From Terrimesophilobacter bigeumensis (lineage in GTDB: Bacteria; Actinomycetota; Actinomycetes; Actinomycetales; Microbacteriaceae), in contig NZ_BAABAE010000003.1 in assembly GCF_039537265.1 (NCBI RefSeq), forward strand, positions 682,001 through 746,000: DNA of 64,000 bases, in the 5' to 3' direction. A model generated the notes under the pieces. It was not told the origin of the DNA, did not search any database, and was given only the letters and a program-made list of their open reading frames with translations. The position numbers were made by a program, and so were the translations under genes. Positions 16,833-25,073 of the stretch are shown piece by piece (the stretch's first letter is position 1; each line of letters begins with the position of its first letter).

Positions 16833-17741
16833 ATGAAGAAGCGAATACTGGCCGCACTGGCCATTGGCGCGGTCGCCACGTTGGGCCTTGGTGCCTGCGC
16901 AGCCGACACCGATCCCGGCACCGGCAACGAGGGCCAGGAGCAGACCACCGACAAGATGGACCTGACGATCGGTGTGTTCAACGGTTGGCCCGAGGGCGAG
17001 GCGGCTTCCTTTATCTGGAAGCTCATTCTTGAGGACAAGGGCTACAACGTCACCCTCGAGTACGCCGACGCAGGTCCCGTGTTCGCCGGGCTGAGCACCG
17101 GTGACTACGACGTCGCGTTCGACGGCTGGCTGCCGACGACACACGCCAAGTACATGGAGGACTACGGCGACAAGCTTGTCGACCTGGGCTCCTGGAACGA
17201 GGACGCTGTCCTCACGGTGGCCGTGAACGCGGATGCTCCGATCGACTCGCTCACTGAGCTGGCCGACCACGCCGACGAGTTCGACAATCGCATCGTGGGT
17301 ATTGAGCCGGGCGCTGGTCTCACCGGGGCAGTGCAGGACAACGTCATCCCGACCTACGGTCTCGAGGACATGGAGTTCATCACCTCGTCGACGCCCGCGA
17401 TGCTCGCTGAGCTCTCGGCAGCGCTGGACGCGGGAGAGAACATCGCTGTGACGCTGTGGCGTCCGCACTGGGCCTACAACGAGTTCGACATCAAGGACCT
17501 CAAGGACCCTGAGGGCACGCTTGGAGCCTCGGAGTCGATTCACTCGATCGCCCGTGTCGGCTTCGAGGACGACTACCCGCAGTTGACGGAGTGGATCAAG
17601 GACTTCACGCTCAGCTCCGACCTGCTGTACTCGCTGGAGAACGTGATGTACAACGTCGACCAGGCCCCGGACGACTATGCGCCGATCGTGGCGACCTGGA
17701 TGGCTGACAACCAGGACTACATCGACGGTCTCACCGACTAG
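16833..17741 (+). CDS. proX: Glycine betaine-binding lipoprotein
   Basis: A 302-residue substrate-binding protein. The signal peptide ends in the lipobox LGAC (Cys at about 21), so it is a membrane-anchored lipoprotein facing outside. The mature part is an OpuAC-type domain. The aromatic cage that binds quaternary amines is suggested by DGWLPTTHAKY and LWRPHWAYNEF. AAAGGAAGAG gives a good ribosome binding site. It lies 83 bp after proW, and a clear terminator follows. Confidence 0.95.
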   Translation: MKKRILAALAIGAVATLGLGACAADTDPGTGNEGQEQTTDKMDLTIGVFNGWPEGEAASFIWKLILEDKGYNVTLEYADAGPVFAGLSTGDYDVAFDGWLPTTHAKYMEDYGDKLVDLGSWNEDAVLTVAVNADAPIDSLTELADHADEFDNRIVGIEPGAGLTGAVQDNVIPTYGLEDMEFITSSTPAMLAELSAALDAGENIAVTLWRPHWAYNEFDIKDLKDPEGTLGASESIHSIARVGFEDDYPQLTEWIKDFTLSSDLLYSLENVMYNVDQAPDDYAPIVATWMADNQDYIDGLTD

Positions 17742-17759
17742 GACCGATCCCAGTGAATC

Positions 17760-17787
17760 GGGCGGTCCCTCGCGGGGCCGCCCGTTT
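17760..17787 (+). terminator. Rho-independent terminator of proVWX
   Basis: A hairpin with arms GGGCGGTCCC and GGGGCCGCCC (one G-T type mismatch) is followed by GTTTCGTGTT, 18 bp after the proX stop. Confidence 0.85.
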
Positions 17788-17817
17788 CGTGTTCCCTGTC
17801 CCCGGACCGTTACCTCG

Positions 17818-17901
17818 CTGGTTGAGTAGCGCGGAGCGCGTATCGAAACCGAGGTCATTGGTGCTGTGGCTTCGATACGCCCGCTCCGCGGGCTACTCAA
17901 C
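17818..17901. repeat. 84-bp palindromic repeat, copy 1
   Basis: The sequence is identical base for base to 18329-18412. It is itself an imperfect palindrome: GGTTGAGTAGC...GTATCGAAACC at one end and TTCGATACGC...GCTACTCAAC at the other, with a central unpaired GAGGTCATTGGTGCTGTG. The right arm supplies the last codons and the TAG stop of the minus-strand GIY-YIG gene. Confidence 0.95.
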
Positions 17902-18201
17902 CGTCGAAGAACCCCGCCTCCTCGAGAAGTCCTTCCGGCTGAGCGCTGGCAGATCGTTGTACCGTCCCTCGATGAGCGCTTCCCGCTTGCGTCGCGACCA
18001 GCCCTGGATCCGCTTCTCCATTGTGAAGGCATCCGCAACCCGCTCGTACTCGTAGGCGAAAACGAGGATGACGGGGAGTCGTCGCTTCGTGTACTCTGCG
18101 CCGAGCCCCATCGAATGTTGTTGAATGCGCTGCTCAAGGTCGACGGTGCTGCCGACGTAGTAGCTATCGTCCGAGCAGCGAAGGATGTAGACGTGGGGCA
18201 T
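17893..18201 (-). CDS. Small GIY-YIG nuclease-family protein
   Basis: A 102-residue single-domain protein. The GIY-YIG motif reads VYILRCSDDSYYVGST, followed by the conserved Arg in EQRIQQH and Glu in TMEKRIQGW, so the catalytic set appears intact. There is no DNA-binding or HNH extension, as in the UPF0213-like group. The last four residues (STVE) and the TAG stop come from the adjacent repeat 17818-17901. Flanking identical 84-bp repeats and no operon partner suggest a cassette-like insertion. The biological role of this family is not established. Confidence 0.92.
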   Translation of the reverse strand: MPHVYILRCSDDSYYVGSTVDLEQRIQQHSMGLGAEYTKRRLPVILVFAYEYERVADAFTMEKRIQGWSRRKREALIEGRYNDLPALSRKDFSRRRGSSTVE

Positions 18202-18252
18202 GCGTCAAGGCTGCACGTTTGAGGGATATTGCGGGGAAGTTGTGCACAGCTT

Positions 18253-18289
18253 GGTTTCGATACGCGACCTTCGGTCGCTACTCAACCAG
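18253..18289. repeat. Short relative of the 84-bp repeat
   Basis: GGTTTCGATACGCGACC TTCG GTCGCTACTCAACCAG: same end sequences as the 84-bp repeat but with a shorter, different hairpin core (GCGACC/GGTCGC). It lies 51 bp upstream of the GIY-YIG start. Confidence 0.85.
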
Positions 18290-18328
18290 CGAGTAATGGC
18301 GACCCCGCCGGTTGACGCGGTGACCCCG

Positions 18329-18412
18329 CTGGTTGAGTAGCGCGGAGCGCGTATCGAAACCGAGGTCATTGGTGCTGTGGCTTCGATACGCCCGCTCCGC
18401 GGGCTACTCAAC
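18329..18412. repeat. 84-bp palindromic repeat, copy 2
   Basis: A direct, identical copy of 17818-17901, ending 12 bp downstream of the VKOR-like gene stop. The two copies bracket the GIY-YIG gene in the same orientation. Confidence 0.95.
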
Positions 18413-18424
18413 GAGGAGCAACGG

Positions 18425-19027
18425 TCAGAACAGGTTGTCGATGAGGTCGAGGCGCACCTGTGCGATGGCCGCCACGACGAGATAGCTCACGAGGGTCAGA
18501 AGCGGCACCCAGCCATAGGCGGTGGTGAAGAAGCGGCGCGCCCGCTCGCCGACCGGGATGTTCCCGACCGAGAGGTTGTAGAAGGTCACCGCCCAGAACA
18601 GCGGGATCGTGACGCTCCACACCACCATGCACCACGGGCAGAGCGTCCCCAGGTGGAAGATGCTCTGGTAGATGAGCCAGCACACGAACCCGAGTGCGCC
18701 GGCGATGCCGAGGTTGAACAGCATCCAGAACCAGCGCGCGAACCGCGCTCCCGCGAGCATGGCGGCCCCGACCGCGATGGGCGCGACGAAGCCGCCGAGG
18801 CCGAGCAGCGGGTTCGGGAAACCGAAGACGGAGCCCTGCCAGGACTCGAGGTTCTCGCCGCACTGCACGAGCACGCTGAAGTCGCAGCTCAGGTTCGTGT
18901 CGGGATTCACGAGCGTCTGTATCTTCGCGATCGTGAGCTCCCAGGAGGCCCAGAAGCCGATCGCTCCGGCGATGATGAGGAAGATGGGGAGGATGAAGGG
19001 CCGTGCTGCCGGCGAAGTCTGGCTCAC
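18425..19027 (-). CDS. Vitamin K epoxide reductase (VKOR)-family protein
   Basis: A 200-residue membrane thiol oxidoreductase that, in actinobacteria, re-oxidises DsbA-like proteins with quinone as acceptor. The active-site CPWC lies at about residues 129-132. A second cysteine pair in CDFSVLVQCG (about 47-55) fits the loop cysteines. Four to five membrane segments are visible. The start is taken as GTG 19027 (SQTSPAARPF), because longer in-frame starts would add an arginine-rich, non-homologous leader. It diverges from rne across 263 bp. No dsbA homologue lies next to it. Confidence 0.92.
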   Translation of the reverse strand: MSQTSPAARPFILPIFLIIAGAIGFWASWELTIAKIQTLVNPDTNLSCDFSVLVQCGENLESWQGSVFGFPNPLLGLGGFVAPIAVGAAMLAGARFARWFWMLFNLGIAGALGFVCWLIYQSIFHLGTLCPWCMVVWSVTIPLFWAVTFYNLSVGNIPVGERARRFFTTAYGWVPLLTLVSYLVVAAIAQVRLDLIDNLF

Positions 19028-19290
19028 TCTGGCGATTATTGCACGCGGCGAAATCGGGATTGGCGGCGAGGCGTGCGATAATGGCCTCAGCCCTCCGAGC
19101 CGCGCTCGGATCGGCCTGGCAAAGCTTCCCGGTCTGTGAACCGGGCACTTGCGAACCGTTCGGCGGTTTGCATCAGAAAGCGTGATAACGCAAAGGATTA
19201 GCGGCGGTTCGCCGGTGGCGAATGGCGGCATGAGAGTGATTCCCGCAGGGGTGGCGCGGCTTCCCGCGGCGGGCTAGGAGTGCACCAGCG

Positions 19291-21834
19291 ATGGTGGAGA
19301 CAAACGAAAACGACAAGAAGAGAACCCGGATCTTCGGCGGACGCCGTGCGAAGGCCGATGCGGCCCAATCGACTGCAGCCCAGTCGACAGCAGCTCCGCC
19401 GGATGCCGCCCCGGCCTCACCGGTGACGGAACCCGATACGACGGCGGCGAAGGCACCTGTGCGCAGGGCGCCGGCGAAGAAGGCCTCGCCTCCGAAGTCC
19501 GCGGCGACCGCAGCGGCGGAGAAGGCCGTCTCGACGGCCGTGGATGCCGCCGGATCCGAATCGAAACCCGGCGCGAAGGCCCGGAAGGCCCCGACTCGGA
19601 AGGACTCGACTCAGGAGGATGCCGCCACGAAGGCCCCTGCCCGGAAGGAGTCCGCTCCCAAGCGGAAGGCACCGGCAGCCCCGGCCTCAGCACTCGCCCC
19701 GCTCTTCCAGGCGCCCGACCTCCCCCCGATCGCGGAGCGCCAGGGCAACCGTTCCGGCTCCGACGGCGAGGAGTCGGGGACCGTGCGTCGACGCACGCGC
19801 CGCCGCTCCGGCGAAGAGGGCGATGCGGATGCCGGCCAGCCGAACACGGTCGTCAAGGTCCGGCAGCCCCGCCAGCAGCCGGCGCCGAGCAACGAGCCTC
19901 AGCGCGTCAAGGGTTCGACGAGGCTCGAGGCGAAGAAGCAGCGCCGGCGTGACGGACGCGACGCAGGCCGCCGCCGCCCGGTCATCACCGAGGCCGAGTT
20001 CCTCGCCCGCCGCGAGAGCGTCGACCGGGCGATGGTCGTGCGCTCGAAGCACGACCGCATCCAGATCGGCGTCCTCGAGGACGGCGTGCTCGTCGAGCAC
20101 TACGTCGCGAAGGCGCAGGACGCCTCGCTCATCGGCAACGTCTATCTGGGCCGCGTGCAGAACGTGCTCCCCAGCATGGAGGCCGCGTTCGTGGACATCG
20201 GTCGCGGGCGCAATGCCGTGCTCTACTCGGGCGAGGTCGACTGGGATGCCGCCGCGGAGAATTCCGCGGAGGGCAAGCAACAGGCCCGCCGCATCGAGCT
20301 CGCGCTCAAGCCGGGCGACAAGGTGCTCGTGCAGGTCACGAAGGATCCGGTCGGCCACAAGGGCGCTCGCCTGACCAGCCAGGTCTCTCTCCCGGGGCGC
20401 TACCTCGTCTACGTGCCGAATGGCTCGATGAACGGGATCTCCCGCAAGCTGCCGGACACCGAGCGCGCCCGACTCAAGAAGATCCTCAAAGAGGTGCTCC
20501 CGGAGAACGTCGGCGTCATCGTGCGCACGGCCGCCGAGGGCGCGACGGATGAGCAGCTCACGCTCGATGTCAACCGTCTCACCTCGCAGTGGGCGGAGAT
20601 CAGCAACGCAGTCGAGAAGGTGCAGGCGCCGGCGCTCCTCCACAGCGAGCCCGATCTGCTCGTGAAGATCGTTCGGGATGTCTTCAACGAGGACTTCCAG
20701 AAGCTCGTGGTCGACGGCGACGACGCCATGACGACGATCCAGGGCTACCTGAGCGCCGTCGCGCCCGACCTCGCCGACCGCGTCGCGAAGTACGAGGGAA
20801 CGGTGGATTCCTTCGACGAGTTCCGCATCTCCGAGCAGATCGAGAAGGCCCTCGACCGCAAGGTGTGGCTGCCGTCGGGCGGTTCGCTCGTGATCGACCG
20901 CACCGAGGCGATGACGGTCGTGGACGTCAACACCGGCAAGTTCGTCGGCTCCGGTGGCAACCTCGAGGAGACGGTCACCAAGAACAACCTCGAGGCGGCG
21001 GAGGAGATCGTTCGCCAGCTGCGCCTGCGCGACATCGGCGGCATCATCGTCGTCGACTTCATCGACATGGTGCTCGAGTCGAACCGCGACCTCGTGCTGC
21101 GCCGACTCGTCGAGTGCCTGAGCCGTGACCGCACCAAGCACCAGGTGGCCGAGGTCACCTCCCTCGGCCTCGTGCAGATGACCCGTAAGAAGCTGGGCCT
21201 CGGCCTGCTCGAGTCGTTCAGCGAGCCGTGCGAGGTCTGTGCCGGTCGGGGCATCATCGTGCACCACGATCCGGTCACCAAGCACCGCCAGTCACCTCAG
21301 CCGGAGCCCAAGCGCGGCCGCGGCCGTGGTGGACAGCAGGCGAGCCAGAAGAACAGCGGTGGCAACGGCAACGGTGGTGGCACCCACGCCATCACCGAGG
21401 ACGTCAAGAACGCGCTGGCCAAGATCGCGGCCAGCACGATCGCACCCGCCGTCGAGCTCGCCGATCAGGTTCCGTCCGCGGCAGAGGCGGATGCGCCTGC
21501 CACGGAGCCGGGGCCTCTCGAGGCGCCCGTTCCTCTTGGAGCGCCCGTGCCTCCCGCTGCACCGGAACCCCCTGCCGACCCTCCGGCTCCCGCCGCGCCG
21601 GAAGTCCCGGCCGAGCCGGCGTCTCCGTCTGACGAGGAGGAGACCGTCGCGATCCTGGACATCCCGGTCAAGAAGTCGTCGCGTCCCGCCCGCAGGATCA
21701 GCAGCAAGGATGCCGAGCAGCTGCTCGACTCCGTGCTCGACGCCCTCCCGGAGCCGGCCCAGCCGGGAACCGGTCGGGCGCGCACCTCGCGACGGGCATC
21801 ATCCGCGGGCCTCACGGTCACGCCGAAGGAGTAG
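19291..21834 (+). CDS. rne: Ribonuclease E/G
   Basis: An 847-residue endoribonuclease central to mRNA decay and rRNA processing. Residues 1-225 are a low-complexity Ala/Pro/Lys/Arg extension. The S1 domain begins near IQIGVLEDGVLVEHYV. The catalytic core includes DIGGIIVVDFIDM, and the zinc-link CEVC follows. The C-terminal tail is Pro/Ala-rich and ends in basic segments. Long disordered arms on both sides of the core are typical of actinobacterial RNase E. The 263-bp upstream gap contains several GC hairpins and may be a long leader. The 3' end overlaps the convergent DUF4031 gene by 17 bp. Confidence 0.96.
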   Translation: MVETNENDKKRTRIFGGRRAKADAAQSTAAQSTAAPPDAAPASPVTEPDTTAAKAPVRRAPAKKASPPKSAATAAAEKAVSTAVDAAGSESKPGAKARKAPTRKDSTQEDAATKAPARKESAPKRKAPAAPASALAPLFQAPDLPPIAERQGNRSGSDGEESGTVRRRTRRRSGEEGDADAGQPNTVVKVRQPRQQPAPSNEPQRVKGSTRLEAKKQRRRDGRDAGRRRPVITEAEFLARRESVDRAMVVRSKHDRIQIGVLEDGVLVEHYVAKAQDASLIGNVYLGRVQNVLPSMEAAFVDIGRGRNAVLYSGEVDWDAAAENSAEGKQQARRIELALKPGDKVLVQVTKDPVGHKGARLTSQVSLPGRYLVYVPNGSMNGISRKLPDTERARLKKILKEVLPENVGVIVRTAAEGATDEQLTLDVNRLTSQWAEISNAVEKVQAPALLHSEPDLLVKIVRDVFNEDFQKLVVDGDDAMTTIQGYLSAVAPDLADRVAKYEGTVDSFDEFRISEQIEKALDRKVWLPSGGSLVIDRTEAMTVVDVNTGKFVGSGGNLEETVTKNNLEAAEEIVRQLRLRDIGGIIVVDFIDMVLESNRDLVLRRLVECLSRDRTKHQVAEVTSLGLVQMTRKKLGLGLLESFSEPCEVCAGRGIIVHHDPVTKHRQSPQPEPKRGRGRGGQQASQKNSGGNGNGGGTHAITEDVKNALAKIAASTIAPAVELADQVPSAAEADAPATEPGPLEAPVPLGAPVPPAAPEPPADPPAPAAPEVPAEPASPSDEEETVAILDIPVKKSSRPARRISSKDAEQLLDSVLDALPEPAQPGTGRARTSRRASSAGLTVTPKE

Positions 21835-22105
21835 GCCGGTCCCGCCGTTCGCGCTGGCTGACGCGCAGCCCGCTCGCCTGCAGGCGCTCGACGAGTTCGC
21901 GGTTGCCGACCGGTTCGGCGCCGGCCGCGACGAGGTCGGCGTAGCGGTGCTCGGGGACGTCGTAGTGGTCGAGGTCGAAGGACCGCCGCGGCAGCCCGGC
22001 TGCCTCGGCGAAAGCGTGCAGCTCTTCGAGTGACGTGTCGCTCACGAGATGCGCCCAGAGCGTGTCGTGGGCCGGCCATCTAGGCTGGTCGATGAGCACC
22101 GTCAT
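21818..22105 (-). CDS. DUF4031 protein
   Basis: A 95-residue cytoplasmic protein of unknown function. It carries the DUF4031 pattern: MTVLIDxPxWPxH at the start, then LVSDTSLEELHAFA, RRSFDLDHYDVPE and RY. Conserved His/Asp residues suggest a small metal or nucleotide site, but that is inference. It converges with rne (17-bp overlap), and its start lies 18 bp from a divergent membrane-protein gene. Confidence 0.88.
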   Translation of the reverse strand: MTVLIDQPRWPAHDTLWAHLVSDTSLEELHAFAEAAGLPRRSFDLDHYDVPEHRYADLVAAGAEPVGNRELVERLQASGLRVSQRERRDRPTPSA

Positions 22106-22123
22106 GAGTGAAAGTCTAGGAGC

Positions 22124-22711
22124 GTGATTCGGATGCGAGGCTTCGCCAGTCTGTTCGGCCGCAGGGGCGTCGTGGCGGCGGCCATCGCGGCACTCATCGT
22201 CGTGACGGTGGAGGTGGTCCTGCAGCTCGTCATCACCTCATTGGGCACGGGCATCCTGCTCATGCAGGGCAGCGGATCCGGCAACGTCCCGTATCTGTTC
22301 CCCGCGAGCCTCGTCAACCTCGTCCTGGGCGTATTGCCGTTCGCGATCGGCGTGTTTCTGAGCCTGTGGTTGCTGGCACCGGTCGCCGCGGAACTGCACA
22401 TCGCGCACGTCATCACGCGCGCGCTCCTTGCGGTCGCCGCCGGTGCGCTCATCGTCTTCATCGTCCGGCTTCTCGGCTCGCTGTTCACGAACTTCGACGA
22501 GTCGGCCGGATACGTCTTCGGCTGGGCATCCGGCCTGTTCTCCACCGTGTCGTCGAACGCGGGTTGGGCTTTCGCCCAGTCCCTCTACAGCGCTCTCACC
22601 ACCGCGATCAACCTCATCCCGTTGACCGTGCTGGCCTGCGTCCTGCTCTGGGTGTGGCTGCGCGATCACCCGGCGAAGCATCCGGTCGCGGGCCTCATCG
22701 ACGAGGTTTGA
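22124..22711 (+). CDS. Small polytopic membrane protein, unknown
   Basis: A 195-residue protein with four to five predicted membrane segments (about 14-40, 50-80, 85-110, 135-155 and 165-185) and short loops. No recognised motif. The start is GTG 22124; ATG 22133 is an in-frame alternative. It sits between DUF4031 and rplU, with the rplU promoter overlapping its 3' end. Good coding character throughout. Confidence 0.75.
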   Translation: MIRMRGFASLFGRRGVVAAAIAALIVVTVEVVLQLVITSLGTGILLMQGSGSGNVPYLFPASLVNLVLGVLPFAIGVFLSLWLLAPVAAELHIAHVITRALLAVAAGALIVFIVRLLGSLFTNFDESAGYVFGWASGLFSTVSSNAGWAFAQSLYSALTTAINLIPLTVLACVLLWVWLRDHPAKHPVAGLIDEV

Positions 22712-22737
22712 CCGACCTCCGCGAAATCCAGTAGTAT
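22708..22737 (+). promoter_or_regulatory. Sigma-70-type promoter of rplU-rpmA
   Basis: TTGACC (22708-22713) and TAGTAT (22732-22737) separated by 18 bp, about 85 bp upstream of the rplU GTG. This is the best vegetative promoter match seen in the window. Confidence 0.7.
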
Positions 22738-22821
22738 TGACCTTCGGCGTGTGCTGGGCTGAGCCCGCTTTCTACGCCAACGTCTTCAATCAGGACAGTC
22801 TTTCAACAGTGAGGGTTCCAC

Positions 22822-23130
22822 GTGGTTTACGCAGTTGTGCGCGCCGGCGGTCGGCAGGAGAAGGTCGAGGTCGGCTCGGTCGTCGTCCTGGACCGCATCA
22901 AGGCGGACAAGGACGGCAACATCGAGCTCGTGCCCGTGCTGTTCGTCGACGGTGACAAGATCACCCACGACGCCAAGTCGCTCGCGAAGATCACCGTGAC
23001 CGCCGAGGTCGTCGGAGACCTGCGCGGACCGAAGATCAACATCCAGAACTACAAGAACAAGACCGGGTACAAGCGTCGCATGGGGCACCGCTCCGAGCTC
23101 ACCCGCGTCAAGATCACCAGCATCAAGTAA
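22822..23130 (+). CDS. rplU: 50S ribosomal protein L21
   Basis: A 102-residue large-subunit protein binding 23S rRNA. Family features include VYAVVRAGGRQEKVEVG at the N-terminus and KNKTGYKRRMGHRSELTRVKI at the C-terminus. GTG start with GAGGG 6 nt upstream. It is co-transcribed with rpmA 12 bp downstream. Confidence 0.98.
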   Translation: MVYAVVRAGGRQEKVEVGSVVVLDRIKADKDGNIELVPVLFVDGDKITHDAKSLAKITVTAEVVGDLRGPKINIQNYKNKTGYKRRMGHRSELTRVKITSIK

Positions 23131-23142
23131 GGGGCTGCACTC

Positions 23143-23397
23143 ATGGCACACAAAAAGGGAGCAAGCTCCACCCGCAACGGCCGCGACTCCAACGCGCAGC
23201 GCCTCGGCGTCAAGCGCTTCGGCGGTCAGGTCGTGAGCGCCGGCGAGATCATCGTCCGCCAGCGCGGCACGCACTTCCACCCCGGCGTGAACGTCGGCCG
23301 CGGCGGAGACGACACGCTGTTCGCCCTCGAGGCGGGCGCCGTGGAGTTCGGTGCGAAGGGCGGCCGCAAGGTCGTCAACATCGTGGCGGCGAACTAG
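23143..23397 (+). CDS. rpmA: 50S ribosomal protein L27
   Basis: An 84-residue protein whose N-terminus (AHKKGASSTRNGRDS) reaches into the peptidyl-transferase centre. Conserved GVKRFGGQ and RQRGTHFHPG are present. It starts directly with MAHKKG and lacks the cleavable N-terminal extension of Firmicutes L27. Confidence 0.98.
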   Translation: MAHKKGASSTRNGRDSNAQRLGVKRFGGQVVSAGEIIVRQRGTHFHPGVNVGRGGDDTLFALEAGAVEFGAKGGRKVVNIVAAN

Positions 23398-23479
23398 TCG
23401 TACTGTTCTGTCCGATCCCTTCGTGACGATCGCCGCGGCGATCTCCTCAGGGAGCGGGAGGAACGGTTCGGGACACGCG

Positions 23480-23495
23480 GGCGGGCTTCGGCCCG
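23480..23495 (+). terminator. Hairpin between rpmA and obg
   Basis: A 6-bp stem GCGGGC/GCCCGC closes a UUCG tetraloop, followed by TTGCTGCCGTT. It may be a weak terminator or processing site separating ribosomal genes from obg. Confidence 0.5.
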
Positions 23496-23531
23496 CTTGC
23501 TGCCGTTAAGGGCGAAGGAGAGGAGGGCACC

Positions 23532-25073
23532 ATGGCGACATTCGTCGACGAGGTGACCCTCCACCTGCGCGCCGGAAACGGCGGCGACGGCTGCGTCTCG
23601 GTGCGACGCGAGAAGTTCAAGCCGCTCGCCGGCCCGGATGGCGGCAACGGCGGCGACGCGGGCGACATCGTGCTCGTGAGCGACCCGCAGGTCACGACCC
23701 TCCTCGGCTACCACCGTGCACCGCACCGCAAGTCGGACAACGGGGGTCCGGGGATGGGCGACAACCGCAGCGGGTTCGGCACCCCCGATCTCGTGCTCCC
23801 GGTCCCCGTGGGCACGGTCGTGAAGGATGCGGACGGCTCCGAACTCGCGGACCTCTCCGAGCCGGGCATGCGCTTCGTCGCGGCGGCCGGCGGCCAGGGC
23901 GGGCTCGGCAACGCGGCGCTCGCGAGCACCAGGCGCAAGGCTCCCGGCTTCGCGCTCCTCGGCACCCCCGGCTGGGAGGGCGACATCGTCCTCGAGCTCA
24001 AGGTCGTCGCGGATGTCGCCCTCGTCGGCTTCCCGTCCGCGGGCAAGTCGAGCCTCGTCGCCGCCATGTCCGCGGCGAAGCCGAAGATCGCCGACTACCC
24101 GTTCACGACGCTGCACCCCAACCTCGGCGTCGTGCAGGCGGGCGAGACGAGGTACACGATCGCGGATGTCCCGGGTCTCATCGAAGGCGCGAGCGAGGGC
24201 AAGGGCCTCGGCCTCGAGTTCCTCCGCCACGTGGAGCGGTGCTCCGCCTTGCTGCACGTGCTGGACTGCGCGACCCTCGAGCCGGGCCGCGATCCGCTGA
24301 GCGACCTCGACACGATCCTGACCGAGCTCGCCGCCTACCCCGTTCCGGACGGTCAACTTCCGCTCCTGGAGCGCCCGCAGCTCGTCGCGCTCAACAAGAT
24401 CGACGTGCCGGAGGGGCGCGACCTCGCCGAGCTCGTACGCCCCGACCTCGAGGCGCGTGGATACCGGGTGTTCGAGATCTCGACGGTGAGCCGGGAGGGA
24501 CTGAAACCGCTCTCCTTCGCACTCGCAGAACTCGTGGAGGCGAGCCGTGCGGCGGCGGAACCCGCGAAGCCGCGCATCGTCATCCGCCCGAAGGCCGTCG
24601 ACGACGGGGGTTTCCGCATCCGGGTCGAGGGCGGCTCGGGGGGCAATGTCTACCACGTGATCGGCGCGAAGCCGGAGCGCTGGGTCGCCCAGACCGATTT
24701 CACCAACGACGAGGCGATCGGCTTCCTCGCCGACCGGCTCGCGAAACTCGGCGTCGAGGACGAGTTGTTCAAGGTGGGGGCGGTCGCCGGGTCTACAGTG
24801 GTGATTGGCGCTGGCCACGGTGTCGTCTTCGACTGGGAGCCGACACTCACGTCGACAGCCGAGCTGATCACGAGTCCGCGCGGCGCAGATGCCCGCCTGG
24901 ACGCGTCGGAGCGTCCCACCAGGAGCAAACGTCGCGACGACTACTTCGCCCGCATGGACGCGAAGGCCGCCGCGCGTGCGGAACTCATCCGCGAGCGCGA
25001 GGCCGGCCTCTGGACCGACGACGAGGGCTTCGCCATCGACCGAGACAAGGACACCGAAACCGAGCATGACTGA
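23532..25073 (+). CDS. obg: Obg/CgtA GTPase
   Basis: A 513-residue essential GTPase linked to 50S assembly and the stringent response. The glycine-rich Obg domain occupies about 1-158 (RAGNGGDGCVSVRREKF). The G domain carries the P-loop GFPSAGKSS, switch-region FTTLHPNLG, DVPGLIEGA and NKID. The C-terminal OCT domain starts near residue 350 (KPRIVIRPKAVDDGGF). A charged tail of about 90 residues extends beyond it, as in other actinobacteria. AAGGAGAGG precedes the ATG. It overlaps proB by 8 bp. Confidence 0.97.
   Translation: MATFVDEVTLHLRAGNGGDGCVSVRREKFKPLAGPDGGNGGDAGDIVLVSDPQVTTLLGYHRAPHRKSDNGGPGMGDNRSGFGTPDLVLPVPVGTVVKDADGSELADLSEPGMRFVAAAGGQGGLGNAALASTRRKAPGFALLGTPGWEGDIVLELKVVADVALVGFPSAGKSSLVAAMSAAKPKIADYPFTTLHPNLGVVQAGETRYTIADVPGLIEGASEGKGLGLEFLRHVERCSALLHVLDCATLEPGRDPLSDLDTILTELAAYPVPDGQLPLLERPQLVALNKIDVPEGRDLAELVRPDLEARGYRVFEISTVSREGLKPLSFALAELVEASRAAAEPAKPRIVIRPKAVDDGGFRIRVEGGSGGNVYHVIGAKPERWVAQTDFTNDEAIGFLADRLAKLGVEDELFKVGAVAGSTVVIGAGHGVVFDWEPTLTSTAELITSPRGADARLDASERPTRSKRRDDYFARMDAKAAARAELIREREAGLWTDDEGFAIDRDKDTETEHD

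Noticed and set aside
17818..18412. CRISPR array from repeated units
   Set aside because: Only two full copies with 427 bp between them, palindromic over their whole length, no spacer periodicity and no cas genes.
18425..19231. Longer VKOR-like start at 19231
   Set aside because: The added 68 residues are Arg/Pro-rich and unlike the family; GTG 19027 gives a normal length.
22738..22821. L21-type autoregulatory RNA leader before rplU
   Set aside because: Some base-pairing is possible, but no conserved leader consensus could be recognised by eye.
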